From: Marthasterias glacialis | Lineage: Eukaryota > Echinodermata > Asteroidea > Forcipulatida > Asteriidae | Direction of reading: 5' to 3' | DNA: 64,000 bases | Assembly: GCA_911728455.2 (NCBI GenBank) | Contig: OU452235.1 | Span: 7,940,090 to 8,004,089 of the forward strand | Part shown: one piece after another, positions 22,773-33,999 of the stretch | Layout of the letters: each line of letters opens with the position of its first letter | How positions within the stretch are numbered: position 1 is the first letter of the stretch | Translations under genes and position numbers: made by a program | Notes under the pieces: generated by a model | What the model saw: the letters and a program-made list of their open reading frames with translations, nothing else | What the model was told of the DNA's origin: nothing | Databases searched by the model: none

Positions 22773-23924
22773 TTAAAAACCGAACTGTCACACATGGGTT
22801 TACAGTGTGGGTCTAATTTCTACCTCCATGGGGCTACAAAGCACCCCTAACCCTGCCAAAATCTCTCTCATCAGTGGAAATGTAGATATGGCCCTTCAAG
22901 GTTTGTTCAAGAAAATAAAAAAACTAAAGTTAACGTTCTGATAAGTCAATTCCTATTTGCCGAAATATTGATGCATAATAAACAAATAATTAATTAATTA
23001 ACACCAGTCATGTGCCTGTAGCTGCGACTTAATGACGTTTTATATATTTCACCGATTTGGTTACAATGCATTTTAAAAACGCCCCAAAACAAGGACAAAC
23101 ACCAACCTTTGCCGCAATTCACTGCCAGATTCCACAAAGTGATGCAGTTTAACAGCTGTCAGTTGAAGACTAACAACTGATTGCAATGGCGGATGTTTAT
23201 CTCAGCGATGTTTAGTGATGCGTTCCTACTTGACATCCTCCAGGGATGCCACACATGTTCACCATATCATTTCGACCACAACTAATCGCGGGTGTATTTA
23301 TAATACTGATCTCTATCAACCCGCATGAAACAACAGGCAGAATGAGCCGGATACCAGGCCCCGTAACATAAACAAACCTGGTCAGGATCTGACGCATGAG
23401 GGCACACTATCCATTTCGTGTTCGAAGGAAGTCGTCACTCTGCCGGTTTTGGACGAAAGACACAGCATGAGAACAAAAATTTACCACCACTTCTATAGGT
23501 ACAAATAGATGATAATTTCTCCCCTTTAAAACAATGACACATTTGAATATTCAGTACTTTTTGTAATTAGGATGCATTATTAAAAAATAGAAAAGTCACA
23601 ATTTATTGTGGTGGTGACTTCAGTGCTTGATTTTACAAAGCACTTAGATTTATCTTTTAAGAGACGAGTTGTCAGTATTGTCATAGTAATTTGTGATCAA
23701 TCCTAGGTCTTTGTGAAAATATGCACTTACGCCCAGCCACGGCCCACAGGAGTGCACGCTTTACAGGAAGCCGTAAGAATTTTTTTGGGGGTAAATAACC
23801 GGCGCCATGAATTTGGGTCCAGGTGAACGGGGGCAATAAACTCATTGGAACATCTCTCAAATCGTAAGCTGTCTTCTCAAAAAGGTGATCATCCGATTCG
23901 CTAAAATATCATAGAGTTGGTAAA
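22773..23924. other. no gene seen
   Basis: No supported coding region or RNA. The 61-codon minus-strand frame at 23,212-23,397 lacks domain and splice evidence. Confidence 0.35.
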
Positions 23925-24240
23925 GCCCACAGTGCAGTGTTCGTACTTAGTGTGATTCATATAGACATAAAACACAAACCTGTGAAAATTTGGTCTCAAT
24001 CCGTCGTCCGAGTCAGGAGAAAATAGTGAAAAACCGTGCACACTTTTCAGCATGTAAACACATTGTCCTTAATTTATTTCGAATTTCTTCAAATTCAACG
24101 TTCGACTTTGACATTATTTCAGACAAAAATATCCCTATGGGAGATTGATACTGGTATGAACTTCATAATCAGTAAGCTTTCAGACTGATACTAATAAATA
24201 AAAATTAGGATAATAATAATCCTGCATTCTATTTAAGTTT
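23925..24240 (-). repeat. ~300-bp dispersed repeat C, minus copy
   Basis: Shares gagtcaggagaaaatagtga, cacttttcagcatgtaaaca and tggtatgaacttcataatca with the other copies, in reverse relative to 19,130. Confidence 0.8.
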
Positions 24241-25307
24241 TCAATTTTTATGCTTGCAGTGTTGCGCGAAGTATGGTGTCGAAAACTGCATACAAAAAGC
24301 AGACACAAAACAATCAAACTACAACTGATTTTAATGTTGCATTGCACGCATTTCAATTTATTTTCATGACAAATACTTGTAATTATTAAGTCATTGATTA
24401 ATTAAAATAATTTTTATCTGCTAATTAAAACATCTGAAGGGCAACAGATAGATGCGTTTTTTTTTTTTTTTTTTTTTTGGGGGGGGTCATTCTTTAAGTC
24501 AAAACTCGAAAGTATGAAATAATTTTTTTAAACACAGTTTATTAATTTTTAACTGTTTATTATTATTTTTCGTCTGCACTGTTAAACTCGATTATATTGC
24601 ATGATGCATCTCACCATTATATGAATATTTTTTGGGCCTGCAGGAATTAACAAAAAAAAATACTGTTAAATGGGATCTTAAAATTCAAACATTAACCCAC
24701 ATGTTAATTCTACCAAGTTTTATAATATCAATCGCGTACGATTAAAAGTTCCTTTACCTTTCAACTGAGCTTACGAAATCATGTAATGTTATACAAGTAC
24801 CACAATTTTCTTAATTGTTGGGGGTACAAGCAGTGGCGTAAATGACCCCTGCAAGAAGCTTTGCCCTCTCTCCCCACTCCCCATCCCAACTCACCCACTT
24901 TCCAAATCAGATCGATTAACAAATTTTCTACATGAATTTGTTTGGTTTTCAGAACTAAAACATAGTCATTTTCTGCATTAGGGCTATCTGTACTGTAAAT
25001 TAAAAGACTGTTTTAAAAATGTATACCGTGTACCCCCAAAAATGTATAATTAACACTTGCATGGCAAGTATACCCCCAACCCCTCCCCACACACAATCTT
25101 TCTTTGCCTCCGCCTCCCCAACTACTGCGCCCATCCCCGCCCCAATGAAAATGTCTTTGCCACTGGATGCAAAGCTTGTTCTTTTTTTCATCGAGTCTCC
25201 GAAAGGTGGTAATTACAGAAGATGATTTTGCGTCTTTGCTTAAATTTGGGCCCCATCTTTGTATCCGTACTATGACCATATACCCCTTATATCCTCGTTA
25301 GATATTG
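24241..25307. other. no gene seen; 3' flank of the EGF-TSP1 gene
   Basis: T run then G run at about 24,457-24,486. A G/C-rich segment resembling the 'gcgtagccag' family is at 24,833-25,145. TTTATT (AATAAA on the minus strand) occurs near 24,356, 24,537 and 24,556, any of which could serve the minus-strand gene ending at 25,308. Confidence 0.35.
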
Positions 25308-25477
25308 TCAGCATTTACTTTGAAGGCACGGCTGTTGTTCCTGGCTAGCCCCGCTGCATCCAGGCCCGAGGGAGTGGCTGGTTGGACGACACTGGCGGGT
25401 TCGTACACGCCGCCCTATTCCACAAGACCGTGAACACGTACTCCAGTGCTCCCATTGACCCCATATTACACCCATCA
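25308..25477 (-). CDS. exon: thrombospondin type-1 domain 4, terminal
   Basis: Acceptor tttctcctctag at 25,478-25,479. The frame encodes [18 protein letters not shown], the arginine-rich RRVRTRQC and [16 protein letters not shown], then TGA (25,308-25,310) directly after the sixth cysteine. A GTAAAT inside the last codons could act as a phase-1 donor, but using it would drop the sixth cysteine. A terminal exon is therefore the simpler reading. Confidence 0.82.
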
Positions 25478-28400
25478 CTAGAGGAGAAAGAAACATGGCG
25501 TTGTTTTATTCATGTTCATGAAACATGATTGCAAAAAAAAAAAAGGAAACAATGAGTAACATTTGTGATGCTCTATGCCCAAACCAGGTACTTCCTGCCA
25601 AAACTCAAGACTGGCTTTATTTTCTCATCAGAGCTGTCAAATAACAAGTAACTTCGGATTTTAAGGTAAAGCATTATCAACATAATAATATAGAATGCGT
25701 AAAGGCTTCTTGAAGTGAATATTTCTTAGGAATAATTATGTTATGTGTTACTTTCTAATCCCCTCAAGTGTATGAAAACTAGTTGATGTCACTTTTCGTT
25801 TAATTTTATTGGAAAGTGCTCTTCTTTAAAAATTTAAAAATTTCCATGCTTTTCCGAACAACTGAGGGCGCTGTTGCCGTGATGTCATTATTTTCAGGGA
25901 GACACTGTGGTTTGCTGTTATTCATAAAATTGTGAACCCAAAAATTTGCTTATTAAAATCATTTCTGAGAAAAGTTTGCTCATTGGCTTACTACCATGAA
26001 CCGACACAATGAATCATAAAAAAAAAGGAAAAAAGAAGAAAAGAATTACGACAGCAAAATTCTTTATGTGCATAAACTAATTGCAACATTGGGGTTTCTG
26101 CCTGATATGACATCACATTTTTTGCTCATGAATATGGAAGTTTGCATTAGCATAAAAACCATAAAGGCACCAAAATGCCCTTGAAAATGGCAAAATGACA
26201 ATTGAAATTAGTCTTAAATGGGACACAGGCTAGGTGCATTTTCAAGGATTGCATCACAAAAAAACCCTCTTGTCATGGTCCTTTAAGACATCAAATCCTA
26301 TTTATATCGTGGCTCAAGATGAAGACTGACAGAGTATACCGTTCGAAACGTCGAAACCATACCACCAGCTCTTTCCAGAGCCAACATTCTCTCCCAGTGA
26401 GCCTTAAAGATGGTTCTTCCCGCTGGTCTGGTGCACTAAACTGCTCGGCCATGACACGCCGTAACAGAAAAGTAATAATAAAAAATATGTAATTTAGTTT
26501 AATGGCAAACATACGAGCATCAAAACACGTCTGGAATTCCCTCCCACACTCTCTCGTCTCGGCTCGGTTGCCCTCACATGGGTTTCCCACACCACCAGAA
26601 GAGGCGGCCATGTCGCAGTGCCGTCTCCGACTTTGGAAACCTGGACCGCACGATGTCGAGCAAAGCGACCACACGGACCACTGGGACCATCCGCCGTTGA
26701 CTTTCAGCAAACGTGGGAAAACTTCAAAAATAAATTAATATACTGTTTGTTAGTCCTAGTTTCAAGGAACAGAACACACAGGCAAAAGTAAATGAAACCG
26801 CAATACACTAGCACTATGCAATTTTTTATATCTACGCTAATACTTTGATGTTTTTGGTTTTACCATAACCACCGATGTGTGTTAAGGACTCTGCGTTCCG
26901 AGTCCCGTGGGGAAAAACAATCCACAGGCTGCTTGGGTGGGATTCTAACCCAAGACTCTGCGTACGTTACTTTTATCAATTCAGTTATTTAAGTCAAATA
27001 TTTACGAGGATGAGAGAAAGTAGAAACACGACAAGCTCTCTTTTGAATAGTTAGCAAGGACTGAAATTTGCTAGCTGGTTGTGCGTGCCCAGACAATGCT
27101 GCAGTAGTTTATGTATAGGGACGTATTAGAGGGTTATGAAGTATGATCTGGTCCCAATTTTATAAAGCCTGGAAGCACAGAAACTTGCTAAGCATAGAAA
27201 AATCTATTCTATATCTATGGTTGGCAAACGTTTGCGTTGTTCACCTGAAATATGTTAATTACATTCACGCATGCGTACAGACATTGTTGATGGGCAAACG
27301 CCATATTCAGTTGTGCACTAGGCAGACACACAAACGCGTGTGCGTCACGCAACCATTAGCCCCACACAAAAAGGCGCAATGTTCCCTCAGTTTGCCCACC
27401 AGTAGTGTTAGTGCGCACGCGTGTTGTGCAATTTACATATTTCATGGGAAGGGTCTACTGGGTCAATAGTAGGTGTTCGTACCTGGACACTCCGTGTGTG
27501 ACTCACAGCCGTTGATTAGGTACATTTCCCCGATGCAAAACAACCCTCCGTCGGTGGGTGTGGGGTTGTCGCATGCCCGGACTTTCTCTCTGTGACCACC
27601 ACAGGACTTGCTGCACATGGACCAGGGTGACCAGTCGCCCCATCCACCGTCCACTAAAAATACAGCGCACACATAAACACAATTTACGATGCTGACCTGG
27701 TGCATTATTGTTAGTAGTACTTTTTCTTTAAACTGGTAAAGTGACTGTAAATGCTTCCATTTTTTGCACAAATCAAGATATTTGTAATAAAACCAACCTG
27801 TGTAAATGTCAGCTCATTTCATTGTTTCATTTGCGAGAAAACGGTAAAAATGCATTCAGCACTTTTGTACGTATTCTTACAGGCAGGGTTTTGTCTCACT
27901 GAGACGAAAACTCATTTGGGATCTTATATAATTTATTATTTAAAAACGATAACACTTCAGACAGCAATATTTCAAGGAAAGTTTTCTACCATCACCATCT
28001 TTATACCATGTAAGTTATAAATGTAAATCTGTTTTTCTTCTAACCAATGTTGAGCTGGGGCTTTAAGATGAAAGGTTTCAGGACTAAGGAATTTGCTTGC
28101 AATTGTTGAGCAACGAAACCGAGGCATCCCCCTGCTGCAAGAGGGTGACGAGAATATGATACCATGCCCGATATGTGGCAGAGAGAGTTCCCCTTCCCTC
28201 CCCATGTGGACTTTTCCTACTCTCTAACACACTCTTGTACAGAACTAAAAGTCCCCCCCTGAAAATCCTGTAAAGAACTCCTGAGATTCAGAGAACACAA
28301 TGAAGAGACAATGGGAGGGGGAGGGTTTACCGGCAGGCCCTACACCAGGCACCATATCGAACACCAAATGGAAGATGCTGAAGAAAATTGTGGAAAAACA

Positions 28401-31400
28401 AACCACGATTCGGTCTATGAAACGAACACACATGCAATAGACCTTTCCCATGAAAAATGTAAATTGCACATCGCGCGTGCGCACTTACATTTTGGTTGGC
28501 CACATTTTGGGAACAGTGCGCCCTTTTGCATGGGACTGATGGGCGCGTGACGCGTACGCGCTTTGTACGTCTGCTTTGTGCACATTTCAATGACGTTTGC
28601 CAACCAACATGCGTGAATGCAATTAGTTTTTCATGGGAAAGGTCCATTAGGTTTGGTATTGAAAACCAAATCCTATGCAGGACGAGATTCGAACCGGGGT
28701 TCAAATCATTATTTTCCTGCGTTCCACAGTGTCATGTGATTTTTGACGCACCTGGGCAAGGCTTGTTGTCACATGGCTCGGTGTCTTCTGATGGCCCTTC
28801 ACAAATCATACCGCTTTCCGGATGAGAGCAGTCACGATAGCGCACGCGTGATGACCTTCCGCATGATCCCAGACATGAAGACCACGGTAACCATGGTGTC
28901 CATTTGCTGATAGCTGCGGTAGAAAGAAAGAAAAGGAACAGTCTCTTCGATTTTATTGTTCTGCCAGCCAGACGGGGCCCAGTTTCATACCGCTTCTTAA
29001 AGCTAAAATATGGGATTGTAAACGCTGATAGTGCAGTGTTTTTACTTTGTGTGATTCAATATATACATTAAAAGAAGAGTGAAAATTTTGGCACAATCCG
29101 TCGTCCGAGTCAGGAGAAAATAGTGAAAAACCGTGCACACTTTTCAGCATGTCAAACACATTGTCTTTAATTTCGATTGTTACAACAAAAAATGAAATCG
29201 GGTCTTCAAATTTTATTTCCACGACCCTGACAGTAATTCAGACAGAAATATTTCTATGGAAGGTTGGTACTGGTATGAACTTCATAACCAGTAAGCTTCC
29301 AGACTGATACTAATAAAAACATTTTTCAATGTATACCAATGTGTATTCTACCAGAAAGGATGTGACTGTGCCATACCATACTACTTTTTCCAATGACTTA
29401 TTCAAAACGAGCCATTTACTCTTATTATGTAGCTTTACTAGAGCATCCCGGCTCCATGATTCACTGCTCGTCTTCAGCTCTCTGTTTTTGTCTTTCTAGC
29501 TGTTTTAATTTTGTAATGTTGTTGGCATTAGCTGATCAATTGGCTGATTACCACCTGATGCCTACCATGCTGTCCGTTTTTGTTTTGTTTTTTGTAGGCA
29601 ACTTTACGGAGCTTTTAAATGGACAGAGGTAAAAATAAATAAATTACGTCCGAACGAAAACGTTTTGCGTTCGAACGAAAAAAATCTGCGTTCGAACGAA
29701 AAATAAAACTTTGTTCGAACGAGTTTTGTTTCGTTCGAATGAAACTTTTGTTTCGTTCGAACGCATATTTTTTTCGTTCGAACACATATTTGTTTCGTTG
29801 AAACGGAGATTGTTTTCGTTCGAACGAAGATTATTTTTGTTCGAACGAAGATTTGTTTAATTTTTTTCACCTATTACCCTTTCAAAGCGTCTTCGAAATC
29901 TAAAAGGACACGTAACTGTATACTGTTTGTTTAGGGAAACAATTATACTTATAAACAAAAACGTCATTTCGTGAAAAACGAAAAAATAAATATATATTCA
30001 CGCTTTCCGAGTTTTCACGAAGTGACGTATTCCGTGTGTAACAGTATAAGGAATTGTGTCACTTCAATTCTTGGAACACACACAACGCCTGGTCCATTTG
30101 GTCAAATCATGAAAAGTAAAAAACAAAACAAAAAACAAGCAAACGTGTAAACCACGTTGTGTGAAATGCAGTAACACATGCACAAGCCTGCAATGCGTTA
30201 CTTCGTAGTTTCAACCAATTTTGGCTCAATTAAATTACTGTAACTAAGCAACCAGTTTTCATGACTTGATAAGAAAGGTGTCAGTGAATACCTTCTGAAT
30301 ATTGTCATCGCTAAAATTTGCGGACAAAGTATATTTCGAGCAATATGTCACTTCGCGAAAACTGCGACGGCTCGTTTATAATACCAACCCAGGCAATCAA
30401 AACCATCCCCGATGAAGCCCTCGTGACAGAGGCACCGGTAGGATCCGAGTGTATTAACACAGACTGCGTTGTCGTCACAGAGACCATAAGAAGTCTCGCA
30501 TTCATCAATATCTGAAAGAAAAGAGTTGAAACTTTGCATGGTGGGAATATAATCTTGTGAGGTTTGCGGAGAATCCACGGACATAAGTCTCTCTATGAGA
30601 TGTGACGGTTCTGAAAAGATCTGGCGGTTTAACAACTCAGTCTTTAACACAGAAAGGTGGAGGGGCGACTGTCTTTGTATTAATTGTTCATCCATCTACT
30701 TAACAATATGACCATTTGAAACCTGCTTACAACTTCTCTTTTCCAGTCTCATCTCCCAGTTTATTCGCGTAGGCCAAATAATCAAATTCGAAAGAATTTT
30801 ACTACGATTTTTGGCAAAGCTGAACAGATTTTTGTCCAAAGCTAAGGTCTGTAATATGCGGTGGGAAGGAATCTCAGGGTTGAGATTGTGAACAAATAAA
30901 CCAATCAATGATCAGTAAAAAAAATCATTGTAACCCGTTGGGAACTTCCAATGCAAGCGTTTACTTACTTAGTTTTTTTAAATTCACTCCCTTCACAGTT
31001 GACTTGATAGCGCTATTTGTCTGAGACAACAGCTCGTATACTAAAAGCTATCAAAATGTGTTCAGTGGCTCCATCTGGCGTAACCAGAGGGGGACCCTTG
31101 CCCCCCTCCCCAACAATGAGGTCCTTGCCCCCCCCCCAAATGAGGTCAAAACGTTGCACAAATGAATGGTTCAATACATCAACAGCCGTCCCTCAAAAAT
31201 TATGTATTTGCTCCCTCTTGCCCCTCCCCCAATGAAAATGTCTGGTTATGGCAATGCTATATAACAACCAGAGGGGAAAGAAGGGAGACCGCCAACAAAA
31301 GGATAGATAGTTCAGTTGGTAGAGCACCGGCACGTAAAGCCAGGTTAAAATCCCGATCTGGTTATTTTTGTTTCTTCGTTCAACCCCAACATTTAAAACG

Positions 31401-32222
31401 TTACCTCTAACTTTTCAGCAGTTTCTGGCGGTGTTATGGACGGGAAGGTAAAGCACTGGACTCAATTTCTGATGACAGCCGAATGTCGGGGCCCAACTCC
31501 CGATCAAGACAACGGGTCATAACGTGTTCAACCATAATGGCTTCCCATAACTTAGGAGTGACTTTGAGCCTTGGAGGAGTGAGGTTGAATGTGCGTAGAT
31601 AGAGTGCGCAGATTGGCTGCCGGTGCTGCATGCTCACAAGGAGCAGGGATGGCGGCGTAGACATGATTTTTTCAATGGGGGGGGGGGGGGGGGCGCACGG
31701 GGGGGGGGGGGAGCATTGCACATGGAAAACACATGTTTTCATGTACACTGTTTGAAAACCTCGTGAAATTAGACAGTAGGCCCCGCCCCTAAACATGTTG
31801 ACCGATCACAGCATTGGCTACATCACCACTGTTACACGTGGACAGCACAATGTGCGTCTCTTCAAAGGAACACTACACGACATGAACTCGCACACCATAA
31901 GAAAGTTCACACGTGTTTACATTTTCTAATAGCATTTTATCGTGTCGGACTTTTGTTGGACTTTCGGTGGCGTAGCCAAAGCTGTAGTTGGTCAACACGT
32001 ATGGGGCGGGGCGTAATGGTTTGGACATTGTTTGGACATTGGAAACAATGTACTAACACACATAACATTATGATAAGGACCCCAGGCAATGTATACCTTG
32101 GCAGCTACTGATTCCGTCTCCACGATAACCAACCGGGCAGTCACATCGGTAGGACCCAGGAGTATTCACGCAAGTAGAGTTAGTGAAACATCTCCCTGTG
32201 CCTCGGTGACATTCATCTATAT
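25308..32222 (-). CDS. EGF-TSP1 extracellular protein gene, 3' part (six exons)
   Basis: Six minus-strand exons share phase-1 boundaries on both sides, so any combination stays in frame: cbEGF (32,097-32,222), cbEGF (30,389-30,511), then TSP1 at 28,752-28,913, 27,483-27,653, 26,515-26,700 and 25,308-25,477. The intervening 1.0-1.6-kb introns begin GT and end AG. The product is inferred to be secreted or the ectodomain of an adhesive matrix protein: cbEGF modules are calcium-stiffened spacers, and TSP1 modules bind glycosaminoglycans and other matrix or guidance partners. No transmembrane segment follows the last TSP1, so the visible C-terminus is secreted. Exons coding for the N-terminus and signal peptide lie beyond 32,222 and were not found. 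The intronless lectin genes upstream are probably independent. EGF-then-TSP1 order alone does not identify an orthologue. Confidence 0.85.
26515..26700 (-). CDS. exon: thrombospondin type-1 domain 3
   Basis: 186 bp (62 codons), acceptor gtttgctgaaag, donor gtatgt. Encodes [19 protein letters not shown], the basic run QSRRRHC, and [14 protein letters not shown] ending FQTC, giving the canonical three tryptophans and six cysteines. The best donor is after GATGCTC, which keeps phase 1. Confidence 0.9.
26870..26990 (-). repeat. SINE family B copy, minus strand, intronic
   Basis: Reversed tRNA-like T-arm (ggtgggattctaaccca) followed leftward by gactctgcgttccgagtcc and caccgatgtgtgttaag, matching the element near 12,745-12,920. 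It lies in the intron between TSP1 exons 2 and 3. Confidence 0.6.
27243..27460 (+). mobile_element. MITE family D copy, intronic
   Basis: Shares acattcacgcatgcgtacag, gttgtgcac..gcagac, gttccctcagtttgcccacc and the end catgggaagggtct with copies at 28,436-28,650 (inverted), 61,385-61,600 and 61,612-61,825. The element is GC-rich with alternating purine-pyrimidine CGCGCA runs. Confidence 0.75.
27483..27653 (-). CDS. exon: thrombospondin type-1 domain 2
   Basis: 171 bp (57 codons), acceptor gctgtatttttag, donor gtacga. It encodes [18 protein letters not shown] with both core tryptophans plus the extra W-x-x-W that is a usual C-mannosylation site. It then gives [10 protein letters not shown] and a terminal CESHTECP. 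Six cysteines, phase 1-1. Confidence 0.9.
28071..28227 (+). other. unexplained short open segment with CPIC motif
   Basis: A plus-strand frame open from an ATG-less start after aaaggtttcag to TAA at 28,225 reads [20 protein letters not shown] and then [14 protein letters not shown]. It is GC-richer than its surroundings and lies inside an intron on the opposite strand. Only half of a zinc-binding site is present. It may be a fragment of a transposon or captured exon; no family was recognised. Confidence 0.2.
28436..28650 (-). mobile_element. MITE family D copy with both inverted ends
   Basis: Left end tagacctttcccatgaaaaa and right end tttttcatgggaaaggtcca are inverted repeats of about 19 bp. 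This copy defines the element boundaries (~213 bp). It is in the intron between TSP1 exons 1 and 2. Confidence 0.8.
28752..28913 (-). CDS. exon: thrombospondin type-1 domain 1
   Basis: 162 bp (54 codons), acceptor ttctaccgcag, donor gtgcgt. The reading frame contains [24 protein letters not shown] and [16 protein letters not shown]: the W-x-x-W-x-x-C core, the CG-x-x-x-R-x-R basic strand and six cysteines of a TSP1 repeat. Phase 1-1. It is easily missed because its frame has no starting methionine and is short. Confidence 0.88.
28977..29320 (-). repeat. ~300-bp dispersed repeat C, minus copy, intronic
   Basis: gagtcaggagaaaatagtga and cttttcagcatgtcaaacac mark it. This copy is bordered at the left by gggcccagtttcataccgct. 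Confidence 0.8.
29640..29862. repeat. tandem array of TTCGTTCGAACGAA palindromes
   Basis: Eight to ten degenerate units of about 20-28 bp, each centred on the palindrome ttcgttcgaacgaa or a close variant, with A/T spacers. Long open frames on the minus strand (repeated FVRTK / SFERK) come from the repeat. It lies in the intron between cbEGF 2 and TSP1 exon 1. Confidence 0.9.
29961..30028. other. hairpin with TTTCGTGAAAA arms
   Basis: acgtcatttcgtgaaaa (29,961) and gttttcacgaagtgacgt (ending 30,028) form an 18-bp stem with one mismatch around a 32-nt A/T-rich loop. The arm resembles the repeated gctacttcgtgaaa word of the element at 61.9-62.6 kb. Confidence 0.6.
30389..30511 (-). CDS. exon: calcium-binding EGF domain 2
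   Basis: 123 bp (41 codons), acceptor cttttctttcag, donor gttggt. Translation starts DIDEC and includes [18 protein letters not shown] and GFIGDGFDC, again six cysteines with the hydroxylation consensus. Phase 1-1. Being adjacent to the other cbEGF in the spliced message, the two would form a rigid calcium-bound tandem pair. Confidence 0.9.
31075..31260 (+). repeat. G/C-rich 'gcgtaaccag' repeat, intronic
   Basis: tggcgtaaccagaggggga start, C-rich middle, and aatgtctggttatggcaatg end that mirrors the start. Lies between the two cbEGF exons. Confidence 0.55.
31304..31370 (+). repeat. tRNA-like fragment, intronic
   Basis: gatagttcagttggtagagc is an intact D-arm/A-box region and ggttaaaatccc a weak B box. 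The rest does not fold as a tRNA. Probably the head of a SINE related to the 14,711 element. Confidence 0.45.
31777..32019. mobile_element. MITE-like element, copy 2, inverted relative to copy 1
   Basis: Left taggccccgcccctaa and right ggggcggggcgtaatgg are inverted ends. The interior repeats ttgaccgatcacagcattgg and cggtggcgtagccaaagctg of the copy at 10,674-10,919 in the opposite orientation. Confidence 0.8.
32097..32222 (-). CDS. exon: calcium-binding EGF domain 1
   Basis: 126 bp (42 codons), acceptor tttgtcacag, donor gtatac. The codons begin with the calcium-binding signature DIDEC. They contain six cysteines, including [12 protein letters not shown], which carries the Asn of the beta-hydroxylation consensus, and GYRGDG. 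Phase 1-1. Length and cysteine pattern are those of a complete single cbEGF module encoded by one exon. Confidence 0.9.
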
Positions 32223-32533
32223 CTGTGACAAAGATTTGCCATTTTGAAATAATTTGTACAACGCCAAATTCAATGAACAACTTTCATTTTAGTTTATTTC
32301 GTTTGAATAATGAATAATCACTTCCAAGTGAGGCGTACCATGTCAGATAAAACTAGCTTTGTTGATGCAATTCATTTTACATAAGAACCCTGCGCCGAGT
32401 CAACGCTCCCGTCTGGGCAACAATATTTTGTTGTTGTTGTTGGAATGTTCATCCGTTTCCCCTGGAAATTCAACAGCCTTGTCAGGCCACGCATTACTGC
32501 ACCATACATCCATCTAGACATCAAAAGTAAGAC
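32223..32533. other. no exon seen upstream of cbEGF 1
   Basis: Searched by eye on the minus strand for a further phase-1 cbEGF or TSP1 exon; none found. A (TTG)n stretch lies near 32,429-32,441. Confidence 0.4.
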
Positions 32534-32790
32534 CAAAAGTTATAGAGCGCCAACGGCGCAAGATGGGGAACTCTGGCTGAAATGTGAAATCCCACTGGAC
32601 GCCATTTCAGCAAGTAACACTATTGATACAATCATTGCAGAACTGCAGATCAGTGCAGACAATGACCATTGGTAACTATGGGCAACAAAACATTCACTTG
32701 CTAAAATGGCGCCCATGTGTATTTCACATTCTAACAATAGATAAAGCTCCAGTTCCCCATATTGCGCCTTTGGCGCTCCATAATCTTTGG
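32534..32790. mobile_element. MITE with ~38-bp inverted ends
   Basis: Left ttatagagcgcc...caagatggggaact (32,534-32,572) pairs with right agttccccat...ggcgctccataatc (32,749-32,790). Complementarity continues inward (gccatttcagcaagt against acttgctaaaatggc). The open frames on both strands across it are by-products of the palindrome. Confidence 0.85.
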
Positions 32791-33159
32791 GTAAGACAGA
32801 TACTCTGACATTCAGATCGGGTCATCGGTTCGAGCAGAACCATTAACGTGCAGTCATTTTTAGTGCCACATTGCAAGCTCAAGTACAGAGTGCCACACGG
32901 CAACAGATGCGATAATATGTTTTTTTTCTCACAGTCTCAAAGGGATCCTATGAGCAGTTCAAATCTTTAAAATGTTTGAAAATACATGATGGAGGCTGTA
33001 CCCCCAGCTGAGAGCGTATGAATTTTTGCAGGGTTGTGACAGAATGTTGTATCAACAACTTGATTTCTAACATTAAGCCTAAAAAAATTTTTCTTCTAAA
33101 ACATTCAAACTGATGAAATCTAGCATAACAAACTAACTTAATTGTAGGCATTATACATG

Positions 33160-33420
33160 GTTGGTAAAGCTGATAGTGCAGTGTTCTTACTTTGTCTGAT
33201 TCAATATATTGAATCCTTAGTTTCGGTTGACACAACCAAAATCGGCTCGTTCAGCTGTTGCGCTTTCTTCTTCTTCTTCTTCTTTTTTTTTTTTTTTTTT
33301 TAGGTTTTCAGATACATTTTTCTCGGATATGACAGCATTTCAGAGCGAAATATTTCACTTAAAAATTGATTCTAGTATGAACTTCATCAACAGTCAGACT
33401 GAAACTAAACAATTGTGTTA
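33160..33420 (-). repeat. ~300-bp dispersed repeat C, interrupted copy
   Basis: gctgatagtgcagtgttctt at the left and tatgaacttcatcaacagt at the right are diagnostic. The middle is replaced by TTC repeats and a T run (about 33,266-33,302). Confidence 0.6.
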
Positions 33421-33945
33421 TTTATCCTTACCATTCATGCACAGCGCTTCAAAGAAAACCGCATAACAAAATATATGGTGGCCATGAAGGGATATTAAAC
33501 ATCGCCAATATCTTTGCAAGTATTAATTGCGATGTGGCAAATATTGTTGCAAATATCTTTCAAGGTATTTATTTTTAGGAGAGGGTTCTATTTCTCCTTC
33601 TTGACTAAGACATTTAGACCGATGAAAACTACCATTTCAAAATATACTTATTAATTAAAAACACAGTACAATAATGATTCAATCGAGTTAAAATGATGAA
33701 ATTCTAAGCCTCTAACAGCTTTTATCTTTCCATGAGATTTTTTCTTATAGTATATATATAGATTATCATTATTATTTAATGCCACAAAATAAGAGATTTG
33801 GCAAACGGTCGCGCATTTGCTTTTCCCATACGACATCGCAACAGCAGGTTCCTGGACCCCATTTTCCCTTCATAAATAATCGGAAACCAAGAAAATATTT
33901 ACAATCAAGTTTAAAGAGAAAACCTGTCGATATTATAATTATGTA
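33421..33945. other. no gene seen
   Basis: A/T-rich; no supported feature. Confidence 0.35.
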
Positions 33946-33999
33946 TTTCTGGTAATGAAACCAAGGATGCCTCATAAGTGAACTGAATCACTGTAGCTC

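Noticed and set aside
29604-29870. 88-codon frame with repeated FVRTK and SFERK
   Set aside because: By-product of the TTCGTTCGAACGAA array in an intron.
32445-32808. Overlapping open frames on both strands
   Set aside because: They fall within the palindromic MITE at 32,534-32,790 and mirror each other.
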